A stretch of 64,000 bases of DNA from Icerya purchasi. Lineage: Eukaryota > Arthropoda > Insecta > Hemiptera > Monophlebidae. Where the stretch lies: NCBI GenBank assembly GCA_039619475.1, contig CM077115.1, forward strand, positions 57,604,864 through 57,668,863, given 5' to 3'. Shown piece after piece: positions 46,430-58,384 of this stretch. Position numbers and translations under genes: made by a program. Below the pieces are notes generated by a model. It did not search any database, was not told the DNA's origin, and saw only the letters and a list, made by a program, of their open reading frames with translations. Each line of letters starts with the position of its first letter. Position 1 is the first letter of the stretch.

Positions 46430-47700
46430 AGCATCTCCCCCATGCGGAGGTTGCAATTGACGTCCGATTAAACCAGCTCTTATCCAGCCTATGGCATTGT
46501 AATTCTTTTTCTGCCTTTCATTGCCTTGCCTAGAATATCTTTCTATTCGTCACCAGAGAAATCGGACATTTTATTTTGGAGGAAGCATTTCCTTTAATCA
46601 TTGGTAACAAAATGCAATTCTCGATCTCCAATTTATCCGGTTCATTCTTCTATACATCCACATTTCAAAAGCATTAATTCTCCTTTCTGTATCCACTGTT
46701 ATTATCCACGTTTCTGTAGCATATCTTTGCTACAAACCAGTATTTCGGAATTGTCAGGCGCAATTCCATTTTCATTTTCCGGTCTTTTAGAATTCTTTCG
46801 AAATTGTTAAAGTCATTCTAGCCGTAACGGTTTGATTTCCGCATCGTCCCTACCATCTTCAGATATAACACTCCTAGATATTTATATTTTGCTACTTGTT
46901 CTATCCGTACTCCATCCACCTCGATATACAGTGGTCTATTTTTTGCCTCGCTAATCTCCTTTAGTTTTGCTTACATTTATCTTCATCCCGTATTTTTTTT
47001 CCTTCATTATTCTATCTGTTTATCCATTATCTGTAACCGCTTTGGAGTTCTTGCAAAATAAGCACACGACCATCTGCATAGCATATGCTGTTAATCTTTT
47101 TCACCATTTACTCTGAATCCTATGTTTTGAAAGAATTTGGTTTTTGTTATTTCTTCAGTATATGCGTTGAACCGTCTTGGAGATAGTGTGGGCAGCTTTG
47201 CCTCACGCCTTTTTTGATGTTGCACATTCTTTCTGTTGGGGGTGACCATTAACAATAATATTCGCATTTTGCTGCATTTATACGACGTTGTGTATTAGCT
47301 GTACGTCCCCGGCGTCAATTCTATATCTTCTCAAGATTTGTAAAATTTTGGCCAGCTCTCTACATGGTCAAAAGCCTTCTTCTCGTAATCTGTATAGGCT
47401 ACATATATGCTTCTGTTTACTGCCATCGCTCGCTATATTCGTATATTTTATAAAGAGCTATCGCATTCCTTTCCGAGTGATAAAACCAAATTCTTAGTTG
47501 GCTGTCAACTTTCGTTTCGATTTTACTGTTTATTATCTTTAATAAACGGTTTTAATGTATGACTTATTAGGCAATCGTACGGTATTCGGAGAATTTCGCG
47601 GATTCCTCTTTTTAGCTATGGCCACAAATGTAGAGATCTTGCAATCCTCCGGCATGTATCCGGTTCTGTATATTTCGTTTATTAACCTCGATTTTAAATA
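46430..47700 (-). pseudogene. RTE/L2-like LINE: whole RT region, active site lost
   Basis: Minus-strand frames in order: SRLINEIYRTGYMPEDCKIS, STFVAIAKKRNPRN (RT motif 1), then a motif A region, GVRQSCP shifting frame into LSPRRFNAYTEEITKT (motif B), INSICYADGRVLIL (motif C) and GMKINVSKTKGD. Then VISEDGRDDAEIKPL and, near the left end, RINAFEMWMYRRMNRINW. The FEMW-YRRM-RI-W string is a hallmark of this LINE group. Motif C reads YADG instead of YADD, so the catalytic site is dead in addition to frameshifts and stops. Confidence 0.85.
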
Positions 47701-48299
47701 ATAAAGAACATATTAGATACCAAGTAATTTAATTAAACATTTACGTTTTAGATACATGAATTGTATAAATTAAATAAGCAAAAGCCATTATGCACGTTTC
47801 ATGGATTGTTTGAAATCTACACACACTTCTCGATCTGTGTAATTTATGAAATAGGTAAAAAGTTACACATTTTGTGAATTGTACAATTTCATTATGCGCA
47901 ATACATAAATTTTATAAATATACATATTGTGAAGAATTAACTCTTGTCCCTGTTCTTGGGCGACATTTGTGAAAGACCACTTTCCTCGATGATAAAAAAA
48001 AAATATAAGAAAATATACGAAAAAAAAAAGTTCCGGGCGCCAACGTTACTTCTTCGGTGTAACGTAGCCATTAGCTCGCTCCGGGCAGAGCTTTAGACCT
48101 TCCAAAGGTCTACGGGGAAAAAAAAGAAAGATCTCCGCGGCAGAGATGTCACAAAAACGTGTCCTTGTAACGAAATAAATAAAAAACTTTTTGTTAGAAG
48201 TGTAAATCCAATTATATTTTTTAAGAAAAATAATATGTAAACCGATTGTAAATAAAATAATAGAAAAATGGCAGCGAATATATCCCAAAACGGTACAAT
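47701..48299. other. No recognisable gene
   Basis: AT-rich flank with A runs near 47994-48030. The 163-codon minus frame at 48046-48537 crosses this flank and the tandem duplication. It has a hydrophobic low-complexity sequence with no domain and is judged spurious. Confidence 0.4.
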
Positions 48300-48506
48300 T
48301 TGCCTCAAGCGGCCAAAACAGTGAAAAAGAATGAAACAAAATGCCTCCCGGCCAAAGCAGTTGAGATCCAATCGCGACCACGAGGAAGCGAAGACTTGAA
48401 ATTATAGTAAAAATTGCCTTTAACGGCGTGTAACAGTGAAAAAATACAAAATGCCTCCCGGCCAAAGCAGTCGAGATCTGCCTGCAACGACGATCAAGCG
48501 AGAACT
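48300..48506 (+). repeat. Two-unit tandem duplication, about 112 bp per unit
   Basis: The block TGCCT, a variable part, CAGTGAAAAA, ACAAAATGCCTCCCGGCCAA, AGCAGT and GAGATC occurs at about 48300-48396 and again at about 48415-48506. The second half of each unit has drifted (ACGAGGAAGCGAAGAC against ACGATCAAGCGAGAAC). This is a local direct duplication in comparatively GC-rich DNA. Confidence 0.75.
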
Positions 48507-48569
48507 GATCGGCCGAATTCACAGTGAATCCGACCACGATCTTATTGAGCGGCCATTTTGCTTAATAAT

Positions 48570-48570
<1 letters not shown>

Positions 48571-48606
<36 letters not shown>
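48571..48606. repeat. (TA)n microsatellite followed by a short hairpin
   Basis: About 18 TA units. Downstream, CCACCGATTTT at 48623-48633 is the exact reverse complement of 48648-48658, making an 11-bp stem with a 14-nt loop. Confidence 0.85.
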
Positions 48607-48612
<6 letters not shown>

Positions 48613-48634
48613 AATGAACACGCCACCGATTTTT

Positions 48635-48965
48635 CTAGAACATTTTCAAAATCGGTGGAATGGCGGGTACCCTGCGTCGGTTCTTTCGGGTTCTAAGAAA
48701 AAAACTTCTCACACCTCGACGTAGCTCGACTCGCATCTCCGCCGCACACAACGCCAGATCGGACAAACATCGGACGAACCACCCTCATATAATTAACACA
48801 CACATGTGCACGGATCGCCAAACTGGCGCCGTGCACATTGGCAATTCCCACGAAATTTGTCGATCCAGCATTATGGTCGAAGAATGCTCAGTTTGCACGC
48901 TGCCCAAAGAAACCGGAGAAATAAGCCTGAGAAACTGTCAAAACGCGGAGAAATGTGGAATTTAG
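48635..48965 (+). CDS. Unrecognised open frame in GC-richer DNA
   Basis: The frame is open from just after TTTTTCTAG, which resembles a 3' splice site, for 110 codons to a TAG; the first ATG is at 48660 (MAGTLRRFFRVLRKKLL). The peptide has a basic N-terminal third and a Cys-containing C-terminal third (ECSVCTLPKETG, then RNCQNAEKCGI). The base composition is richer in G+C than the neighbourhood. No family was recognised, no partner exon was found, and the 11-bp hairpin overlaps its start. A real exon or a chance frame are both possible. Confidence 0.25.
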
Positions 48966-51320
48966 AATTTGGAAAAGAGTAATCATTATCATTTTTTAAT
49001 TCGGTACAGCGTGATAAATATCGAAAGTCATAGCGGCCGAATCCGTCACAATATATGTATATCACTCGGTTTAGCTCACTAAGGGGAAATCGCTTGGATC
49101 CCCGATGCAAGTTCTATAATACTTATAGAAAATTCGATATGTCAATAACTGTACATCATTATTCCTGGGGAAAAAAATATTACACGTAACTTAAAATTAT
49201 ACGGTTCTTTCTTTTTTTTTTTTTTGTTTTGTTTTGATATAACTTCCGGCATTTCTGGAGTACTTAAATATCTGCATGATCGGACTTTTAATAAACTTAC
49301 ACAGCTCAACAACAGTAATCTTGACCGGAAGTTGAGATGTTAATTCTAAGCAGACATATTTGCAACCGATGGTGATCTCCCCCTCCGTACTGGTGTCTGC
49401 GCTAAATGTAACATTCCAGCCATCTCTATTTTTCATACGTTTAGCGTTCGTGTAAATAAACAGTCAGTCGCGCGGAAATCCCTCGCATTCTCAGTCGCTT
49501 AGAACAAACTAAATTTTTATCTTTTCGACATTTTACAGAACCGGTCCCTGTTTAATAATAGTAGACGTATTTAAATTTATTTCCCCTTAATCTCATTAAT
49601 CGTTGAATGTTCCTATAACGCCGATGGTAAATACCGAGTTTGATTGATATACGGTGCACTATATTTATCCAGCAACTGAGGGTTAATATACAGAGATTCT
49701 TTACATATTCAGCTATCGATCGTTTCATTTCCATATTTTCCACTACGGATTGTTTTAGGATAATGTAGTTTCCATGTGGGTGTTCCTGCGTACCTTTATT
49801 TATACTAAATAACGTATATGGCAAACTTAATCTTGCATCAGGAGTTAGGCGTAGAGTACGTGACAAAAGAGTTATTAAAGTTTACACCCCCGAAGACACG
49901 AAGAAAGATTGGAAAATTATCTGAACAAACTCGCTGCTCGATGGCTAGCTAGTGTTAGTGAAGTAAGTCAGTTGAAGCATAAAGAATCCTAAGACCCTGT
50001 CTAAAGTTAAGCTTATCATCGGGTAAGTACTATATTCCTCCCTTCATGCTTCTTATTCCTTTAAGTATATTGTTAAACAGCCTAGATGGCCAATTTGTAA
50101 TACTGTTTAAATTTAAAAAAGGAAAGAAAAATCAATTAGTAAAAATTACGCCTATTTTTTTATTTAATTCAGTTGCAACACCTTCGCAATTAAACTATCG
50201 TGCATGATGTTTGTGTATTATTAATGTACATTTCTCAAACACGTTTTTTTTTTTTTTGCTTTTTATGTTTATTACATCAATAATTTTTAATTAATCGCAC
50301 AAGACCATTGCTGTACATTATATATATTATATTAAATGGATCGAATGTATTATTTTAACGAATTTGCAATGATGTAAAAGTTTCGTTGCATCTGATTTAT
50401 TTATCACCGAAATTCCTCTAAATATAAAGTCATCGTTCTTTATGATTACAGGACTGTCAGGTTTATGATGGCCTACGTCTCATATTAGCAGATAAGGCAA
50501 GCTGGGGAGACATTGTTTTAAACATTTCGTAATTAACGAGCTAACTGTTCGCTACTCTGTAGCACTTCTAGGCCGAATGTTTTAAAATTCCGTATTTTTC
50601 AGAGTTTTTGCACATACAGTATCGTCATTAATAATACCGGTTTGTTTTAAATAAGCGGAACCTATAGCAAAGAGCAAACTCTTAATACAGATGATGATGA
50701 TGATGATACTGTACTTAAGATACCGTCACGATATTTATTCACAATATCGTGCACGGACAGCATAATTGGGCAATTACGAGTACACGCGACATAATTTTTT
50801 TAAAAAAAAAGGTCAACTCATGTTCACGTATATACATACACGCGTTTACAATTGTACATATATTATCCTATGTAAATATGTGGCGTGTTCAATAAGATTT
50901 GAGAAGTTAATAAATTAAATGTTTTATTATACAGATTCTCGTTCTGTCTTTGTTCTTTCATTGACCTATTAAAAGGTTAATTATTACCTTTCGGAATTCC
51001 GTGTTTAAAAAGTTGATCGCCTTTGTTTATATGCACCATCGAATCGGTTACTTTTTAATGTGACCTTTAGTTTTTTTTAAAAAAAAAAAGCAAAAAAACA
51101 GCTAGATCCGATGAATACGGAAGATGGGACGGCGATTAATAAAATAATGAAATTATAAACACTGTACAAACATCTTCAGATCTTAAGATTGCATATTAAA
51201 TCAAAAATATTACTGAAAACGTATTTTCGGGTAATTTTTTATTTTTAGTTATTAATAAAGATGAATATCTGAAGGAAACCTAAAGTAACCTACATTATTA
51301 TTCATTTAGAAAATAAAATC
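48966..51320. other. No recognisable gene
   Basis: The minus frames at 49197-49436 and 49552-49866 have ordinary-looking composition but no recognised motif. A GAT microsatellite lies at about 50691-50708. T runs occur near 49210-49225 and 50246-50258. No RNA gene was identified. Confidence 0.35.
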
Positions 51321-51453
51321 AAAGAATATTGTTAAAAGTGAACCTAATTGTTTGGCTTTTTTTCAGTTGAAAAAAGTGAAGTATTGTTTCTGAAAATTCA
51401 ACAATTTGTATACATTTTATCTCTAAACATTAGGTTCGTTTTTAATATTCTTT
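51321..51453. repeat. Inverted repeat, about 30-bp arms
   Basis: AAAGAATATTGTTAAAAGTG at 51321-51340 with AACCTAATTGTTT is the near reverse complement of 51425-51453 (AAACATTAGGTTC, then TTTTTAATATTCTTT), with a 4-nt length difference. The loop is about 70 nt. A hammerhead-like word occurs 90-120 bp further on: on the minus strand of 51547-51573, ATCATTATAGCTGAAACGTC followed by GGAGG. Confidence 0.55.
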
Positions 51454-52228
51454 TTGGTTCTCTTTTTCAAATTAAATTCTTACAGATTCAAAACATTTAA
51501 CACTAAATTAATCTTTATTAATATATTTTCGTTTCCGACATTCCTCCGACGTTTCAGCTATAATGATTTATGTTCAATCTTAAAATGTTTGTTGTAGCGT
51601 TGATAATTTTATTATTTTATTAACTATTTGACAAACGCGATGTGTAGAATACACTACAAATGATGGTAATTTCTTTTTTCGTTTTTTTTTTAGAAAAATT
51701 TTACAGAAAATAATCAGTTTTAAATGTGAACGTGCATTATACTGTATACGTGGAAAACAAATTTCGAGACTAGCGTAATTGATGTCCACTTCACTCATCT
51801 ACCACAGCGTAGTTAGTTAGGTAGGGATGTTTTGTTCAGATGGACTTAGCTCGAATCCCATTACAACACATTAAAAATATACATTTAAAAAGAAGTAAAA
51901 ATAAACACCCGATCTATAGAAGTCATTCTACTACTGGTGCAATTCACGATCGATTATTCCGTGAAAAACAAAACAGTGAAGATGTTGTTTTTATTTTGAT
52001 TTTGTTGTCTCCAAATTTTTACTTGTCTCATCAGGCCATTTTACTTAATTGTTTGATGTTTCTGGTCAGCTCTTGTATTAAAAACACCTTGATTCTTCCT
52101 GTATCTGTTTCAGTGTATATAACGAAGAATCATCGACATTACTGTTAGCAGTCTAATTGTGTGAGGCACAAATTCCTTTTCGTTCAACGTAAATACTACC
52201 AACATTACTAACTATCAGTAAAATTCAA

Positions 52229-52480
52229 TCAGTATTTTTTTGTCGGAACTGTAGCTAGACCGATACTCTGTTCTGAATACCACTCGCGAATGTCTAGATC
52301 ACTTCTGTGTGCTCTTTTCATCGTATGAAATATTTCCATCGTCATTTTACCAGATAAAAAGCAAAATGCCATCGCGGCCCACTGCTTCGTTAAATCATGA
52401 TACACGCAATAATTAACACTTTGAGTGATCAGAAAACGTGTCGTCACATTTCGAGATGATCTAAAATGCTGCACTTCCAT
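52229..52480 (-). pseudogene. Possible mariner transposase N-terminal fragment
   Basis: The minus-strand frame includes AMAFCFLSGKMTMEIFHTMK followed by RAHRSDLDIREWYSEQS. This resembles the first helix-turn-helix of mariner transposases (pattern FCFKLGK-A-E---ML, then EWY-RF). The rest of the peptide has no clear counterpart. No terminal repeat was found, so this remains a weak call. Confidence 0.3.
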
Positions 52481-55101
52481 AAAATGAATAAATTAAAATT
52501 TGCGATTTCGATAAAGATTGACGAAATCAGTGGAAAAACAAAGAGCTGTGGCTCGGTATAAGGTGAAAATAATACGAATCTCTCAATATTTATAAAATAG
52601 CCACCGCGATTTTCGCATTCATTTATTCGTGCTGTAATTGGTTTAAAAATCTGAAAATTATTTCAACATTTCAAATAACCGTAAATAATTAAAAAATAAG
52701 AATTGTTAAAGTATCATACATCAGAAAAAATTTCTTTTATAGAGAAATCTTTCTCTTTCTCTCCATCCAGCTGACTAAGACTTAAATTGTCCATGTAGCA
52801 TAGCAAGTCGTGTGAAAATTTCTATTTTATTGCGTATAACTTGCCTGTAAAGAACATTTTAATCTGTAATTATTGAAGCATCAATGAGCGAAGCGAGCAA
52901 TGAGTGGTGTTGGCGAATTTGCATGCAAATTTAGAACTTTCATTCTTCATTCAGAAACCGTAGTGGAATAATTTTTTAATATCCCTAGCAAATAACGAAT
53001 TGGGGATGTCTTTCGCTTTTTAAAGAGACTCCGGCGGACTTTTCGACAGACTGTGATCAACTATTTAAAGTGCAAACATGATCATTTTCATTCACTCGTT
53101 AAGCTGTTTGCAAATTTCTATTGAATGATATTGCTTAAACGAGATTTTCTTTTCATTTTCATTCTTTTTCGTGATCATGTTATCCGTCTTAAGTCTAAGG
53201 TGTTCGTATTGGATACTGCGGTGAATAATTTCCCGACGTCAAAATATCTGTTATTTACTTAATGTTTAGTCTTAATTCATAATCTCGGATGCATACCTAA
53301 GAGACGGGCGGCTATCAAACCTTTCGGAAGTCACTGGAATCGCGTCATTTGCTCTTCTAGTCGCGGATAATGCGCGAGAGCTGAATGTCTGGAATGTCTT
53401 GGTCCATTCGAGATAAGAGCGCTTCCACGACGCGCCGCAACACGCAGAAAAACGTTATAGTACATTAGCGATATTCCGAAACTGCGACATAGGGGCTTTA
53501 AGCTTTCGGGACGAAATTACTACTGACCGGGAAAAGTGTTCCTACAGTAGCGTTAGCTGACCCCACGGAATTCATCACCCACACGGCAAGCAGCTGATCT
53601 CGGAATTGTGCGACTCAATCGGATTTTAAATTTCTATTGGATATCGGGATCTCGGCTGCAGTGAATTGTGCGAAGCTTCTTTGGATGTCGGTAAAAATAA
53701 AGCGAGTCCCATATGTGAAATTAAGCTTTTCATAATGCACCAAGCTTAACAGATCCATATGAAGTGAATATTAGCGACTAATTATTTTCTATCGATCACC
53801 TTTACTTTTCCGGATTACTTCTCTGATGTGTAGCCAATATATTCAGTTTCAGATTAAGTATATGCCTCTGCATCTTGAGTACGGGACAAAACTTGTGACC
53901 TCTCCTAACTTCTGGGTTACCGCACTACCTGTACAAATGGTATCTTCATCGGAGGAACCGCGTTCGTTAATGACACCCGCGCTATTTATTTATTAGCTCG
54001 TCTTCCATTTTTATGATTATTTTTACTCGTTGCTTCCACGATACTTTGCTTTTAAGAAAACGTTCCGGCTACTCTGTGTCCTTATCGATCATCACCAGTT
54101 TCCGACTTACAATTTTAATAGATAACTTCAATGACACGCGTCAGTTTATTCAAGCCCGGCAAAATGCAAATCTTATAATATTCTTCGCATACAGTCTTCA
54201 CGTCCTTTGACTGTTACAATTTTGTTTAAGGACTCTTTAATGTTTCCATCTCTGCTATATATTTGTCAATCACTGATTAGGAACGTTAAATAACACATTT
54301 CAAATACTGGTTGTGCGTAATCATTGTGTTGTCATTTATTTAATTCTTACAATATCAACTATTACCGGGATATTATTTTCGTCAGGCGGTATTTACATCT
54401 ATCAAGTATATTATATAAATTACATGGCGGCTCCCCTAAAAATTCCAATGAACACGTTTAATTTCATGTTTTTGAGCTTTAGAAGAAACGATACAGCCAG
54501 ATCAGCATGCCGAATATGTCCCCATACGGTGTTTTCTGTCGACAGCACTCTTTACACCAATTTTCAACTCTTAATCACAAATATTTTCCGAATTATTCAA
54601 AAAAAAAAAAAACCTTATTTTTTGTTTTTATTCATTTTTTAATAGTAAAAATGAAAATTAACGAATAGGACCCTGTTCTTTTTCCAAATACTAGGAAGTA
54701 AAAAAAATATGGAAATAAAGAAGCCAATTTTTTATAAAATAAAAGTAAAATATTTTTTTTTAAACTGTGTTCTGTCAGACATGCAAGCTCCAAATGTTAA
54801 CGGTAAACTTCTTCTACCTCTATGCTCAGGAATTTTTAAAAATTTTTCGATTTGGTGCAACATTGTGAAAAAAACTAAAAACTAATTTTTTGGAGAACGC
54901 TTCGTGTTTAGACGTACGAATATGATTTTATTAATAGAAAATTATCAAATGCTGTTACTGATCGCCACCCGATAATTAAAAATTTCGAAATAGTAGTGCC
55001 GCGAATTATATCGTTTAAACGGTTCCTCGCGAAGATTATTATCGAATAAATATATCTTTATTTCGTTTATTTAATTCAACTAAAAGAACGATTGGTGACT
55101 G
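52481..55101. other. No recognisable gene
   Basis: Contains a CpG-richer patch at about 53280-53690 (words such as GACGCGCCGCAACACGC and GACGGGCGGC) without an open frame of note. The frames at 54013-54210 and 54313-54642 have no recognised domain. Confidence 0.35.
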
Positions 55102-55371
55102 ATGAAAATATACTTTCAAATTTTCATGTATTCATCAACACGATTCTCATTAAGTAAAGATAAAATAAAGGATCTTGAATATTTAATTGAATTTTATAAA
55201 CCCAATTTCAAGAGTGGTCCTAATTTGACTGAAATTGTCGCAAACATTAATAACCGGAAGAGGCCTCAAAATGCAACAACAAAAGATAGATTGAATGGCC
55301 TTGCCAATTTTTATACATTAATAAAGATATTGAAATTATTCATGACGAAGTTTCAGAAAATTTTTGTTTAA
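55102..55371 (+). CDS. Unrecognised 89-codon open frame
   Basis: ATG-started frame with a fairly balanced composition (DKIKDLEYLIEFYKPNFKSG, then NINNRKRPQNATTKDRL). No domain, splice site or repeat was recognised. It ends 110 bp before the SINE-like repeat. It could be a fragment of an unknown mobile element or a chance frame. Confidence 0.2.
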   Translation: MKIYFQIFMYSSTRFSLSKDKIKDLEYLIEFYKPNFKSGPNLTEIVANINNRKRPQNATTKDRLNGLANFYTLIKILKLFMTKFQKIFV

Positions 55372-55479
55372 AAAGTCGACGTTTAGATATTAGAATGAGA
55401 AGGCACACAACTTTCTTAGTTTTTTCATTTTTTCAATAAATACCATAAAAGTCTCTAAAAATCGTACACGTATTTTTTA

Positions 55480-55760
55480 TTTTACCAGTAGAAAGTGGCG
55501 AAAGAGGATTTGATATTTACTGGGCTAATAAATCAAAGGACACGGGTTCGAGACTTATCCAAATTGCTCCCAGGTTTATAGCTAATCTGAAATTGAATTG
55601 GATACCAGAAAATTACCTGGTGGAAAGTAATGGCGGAATCCAAGTAGAAAGGAACTGGCCCCAGTATTTTCCTTAGATCCATTAGGCTTAGTACCATTAA
55701 GGAAAGCTTAACTTCACAATCCTCGAAAAGGGCATACCCTTGACTTGCTTTACTTCTATG
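55480..55760 (+). repeat. SINE-like repeat with B-box-like word
   Basis: GGTTCGAGACTTATCC (55545-55560) resembles the polymerase III B box and part of a tRNA T arm. CTGGGCTAATAAATC about 25 bp upstream could be a degraded A box. Downstream, the 100 bp from CAGTATTTTCCTTAGATCCA match the segment at 16.24-16.34 kb. This fits a tRNA-derived SINE with a shared 3' tail. Confidence 0.5.
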
Positions 55761-56069
55761 ATGTATAGAAAGTTAATTAGCTTAAATATTAACTTCTACT
55801 CTTTTTAAAATTAAATTAAAATTAAATGCGATAGCGAGAGTTATTTTTTAATTTAATTCCTAAAATACTACTTATTCACTTAGATTAAAAATAAAAATGT
55901 TTAAAATTTCTAAGATTACTCCTTGATTCATTTTTACTTATTCCATCCGGTTCTTCTAAAAAAATTGCTACATCACTAATATTACTGAATTATTCTTTCT
56001 TTGCGTTATTCTCCATTTTATTAACTTCCATCCCTTTTTAAAATTAATTGCCTAGCTGCGCCATTGTGT

Positions 56070-56399
56070 ATATATATTAATTACAACGTACCCAAATTTT
56101 ACGTAACGTTTGTTATATTTTATAGGATTTTTGTTATTGTTATTTAAAAAATGTCACAATTTTATGTAATGAAATATGTAACGAAAAATGTAACAAAAAA
56201 ATGTCTCAATTTTATATAATGAAAGCTAAATGTTAGGATAGGATTTTTATGGTAATGTTATTTTTTTTGTGTTGATGCCAGTAAGAATTGCGTTGTAAAT
56301 TTTGATCATTTTATACAAAGTGTAGAAGAGAAAGAGACAGAAATGAAAACAAAAGAGGTCAGAGGACACAGCCCCTTACGAGGCCAAAATGGCCGAGTT

Positions 56400-56402
<3 letters not shown>
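56070..56402 (-). repeat. Element B, complete copy, minus orientation
   Basis: From TATATTAATTACAACGTA through AAAATGTCACAATTTTATGT, GTTAGGATAGGATTTTTATG and TTGATCATTTTATACAAAGT to GAGGCCAAAATGGCCGAGTT. It ends exactly at a TA array (56402-56433). It matches the 29.6 kb copy over its full length in reverse, including both ends. Confidence 0.85.
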
Positions 56403-56431
<29 letters not shown>

Positions 56432-56433
56432 TT
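56403..56433. repeat. (TA)n microsatellite at element B end
   Basis: About 15 TA units directly joined to the AACTCGGCC end of element B. Confidence 0.9.
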
Positions 56434-56849
56434 CTCTAGATACACTAATAAATTAACATACATACGTACATAATATACATAAACAAATATGTATACACAT
56501 TACGAACATTTATATACATACTTATACATATCCAATTTCTCAATAATTACAGGTAATATTGTAAATATTAAATTTGCATGAGTTTACAGATTTTTATTAT
56601 TTCATTTAATTTCATAATAAAGATATAATATAAATTACAAATGAAATTTAAAATTATACAAATGAATTACCAGCCCAACTCGCATATTATTATAATTAAA
56701 AATTCAATTATGTAGTTCAATTGTAACAATCAAAAGACAATTATAACACTATTAGAAGTAGTAACAAGAAAAATGTAATTAATAATATTAATAATATTAA
56801 CAATTTATTACCTAAACAGTTATTAGAGGCCGGAGAAATTTAATATAAC

Positions 56850-58300
56850 TTAAATACGTGTATACCTTAAACCTTTTTAAAGCAAGATAATAACTATATT
56901 GGCCTGTTATCTAAAATGTAGAATAAGTAGCTTATGTTTTTCGTCTAGGTCTATTTTCAGATCTCACGCTAAAGAGTTAAATAGTTTTGGATCCTTCATA
57001 TATAGCTTGTAGACGAAAATTGTGTTTATTGAAACGGGGGACGAAAGCAGTTTCTACGTTGAATAATCTGGTTATTGATATTGATGTTTCAAATTGGGTT
57101 TTACATTTAAAGACAAAACTTACAGTTTGTAAAAAATATCATCCTTTTACCAATGAAAGGACTGTTAATGGTTCCTTTTGCAGGATTTCAGTAGGATTTG
57201 TGCAAATAGAAGCTACACCAGCTCAGTGAATAATATACTATAGATAATAATCGACTGGTACACATCCTCTGTATAGTTTTCGCCAATTATTTTAAATAAC
57301 AGAGAATGTAATTCAGCCGTCTTAATTGTTTTCACAATAAGCAGTATATTCTTGCTTTGTAAATTTACAGTCCAGGATTAACCTCAAATATTTAATCTCA
57401 TAAAGTCGATTAATTAGAATATTATTGCTATATGAAAATTAAATATTATCGCATCATAAGTTTTGGGCTTGGCACGTATAAATTGTAAACTTCGTTTTCG
57501 AGAGTAGTTTATCATAGTGTAACCACTGAAAAATACTTTCAATATCTTATTGAATTAATACTTGCAGAATTCCAGGGAAGCGTGAATTCATGACTAATAC
57601 CATATCGTCCGTATAGGTAAAATTAAAAATAGCGTATATCATATTGTTTTATATATTATAGAATACCTCTTTTTGTGGGATGCCGAATTTCCGGGAAATA
57701 TTGTTGTTGCTGGGAACACCATTAATTTTTGTTACATTATTCATATTAGGATGAGATAGGTTTGAAACCAGTTATAAATAGTTTTTTCAATACTACAAGG
57801 GTAAAGCTTATTTAATAATATGTATAGCGTTATTTACCGCATCGAAGACTTTCCGTATATCAAAGTATACCGCCGTAACCGATGTCCCTTCTTCTAGATT
57901 TTAAGTAATATATACGAATTATGTTTAAAAATAGCTACAGCTGTTCCCAGAGCTGACAGAAATCCATACACTGACTAGCGCCAAAATATCTTTTTTTTTG
58001 CTTTTTTCAGGAAATGTAAAAGAAACTTTTTTTTACAAATTTCTCAAAAATATTAACAATTGTTGGTAATATATATACCTGCTGGTCTATTGTTTGAAAT
58101 TTCATTTTTATTATCTTCTTTGTAGGCTAATATAATGTGTTCCGGTTTTTAATACATCCCGAAAAATATAAACAAAAACCATATCGGTTTAACGAAATAA
58201 TTTATGTTGTCTTTTTAATCATTATGACTGATACGCCATCAAGCCCAAAGAGTGATTTATTCGGAGCAAAGATAATATTGCACATTTAATACTCTCAACT
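56850..58300 (-). pseudogene. Jockey/CR1-like LINE: reverse transcriptase and thumb
   Basis: Minus-strand frames in order from the right: a weak pre-RT region, motif A (VTAVYFDIRKVFDAVNNAIH), the YNWFQTYL segment, motif B (FGIPQKEVFYNI, usual GVPQGSVLGP), motif C (FTYTDDMVLVMN), then IESIFQWLHYDKLLSKTKF and a kinked YLRLILDCKFTKQEY (usual YLGLxLD). The thumb and C-terminal parts (VDDIFYKLQVLSLN, SINTIFVYKLYMKDPKLFN) follow. The catalytic Asp pair reads TDD and is kept, but many stops and frameshifts exist. It belongs to a different family from LINE-A because there is no RNase H. Confidence 0.8.
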
Positions 58301-58384
58301 GCGAAATCAAATTCCCCTATTATGTCTGACCGCTATTGTGACATTTATTAGACATTTTCTCAGCTCTATTTTTTAAATAAATGC

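Noticed and set aside
48046..48537. 163-codon minus-strand frame
   Set aside because: Hydrophobic, low-complexity, spans a tandem duplication whose two units would both be translated; no motif and no splice evidence.
49552..49866. Minus-strand 104-codon frame as a gene
   Set aside because: Ordinary composition but no recognised family, splice sites or neighbouring exons.
50883..51120. Possible mariner terminus at GTGTTCAATAAGATTTGAG
   Set aside because: The word resembles some mariner ends and a transposase-like scrap follows, but no opposite terminus or clear transposase motif was found.
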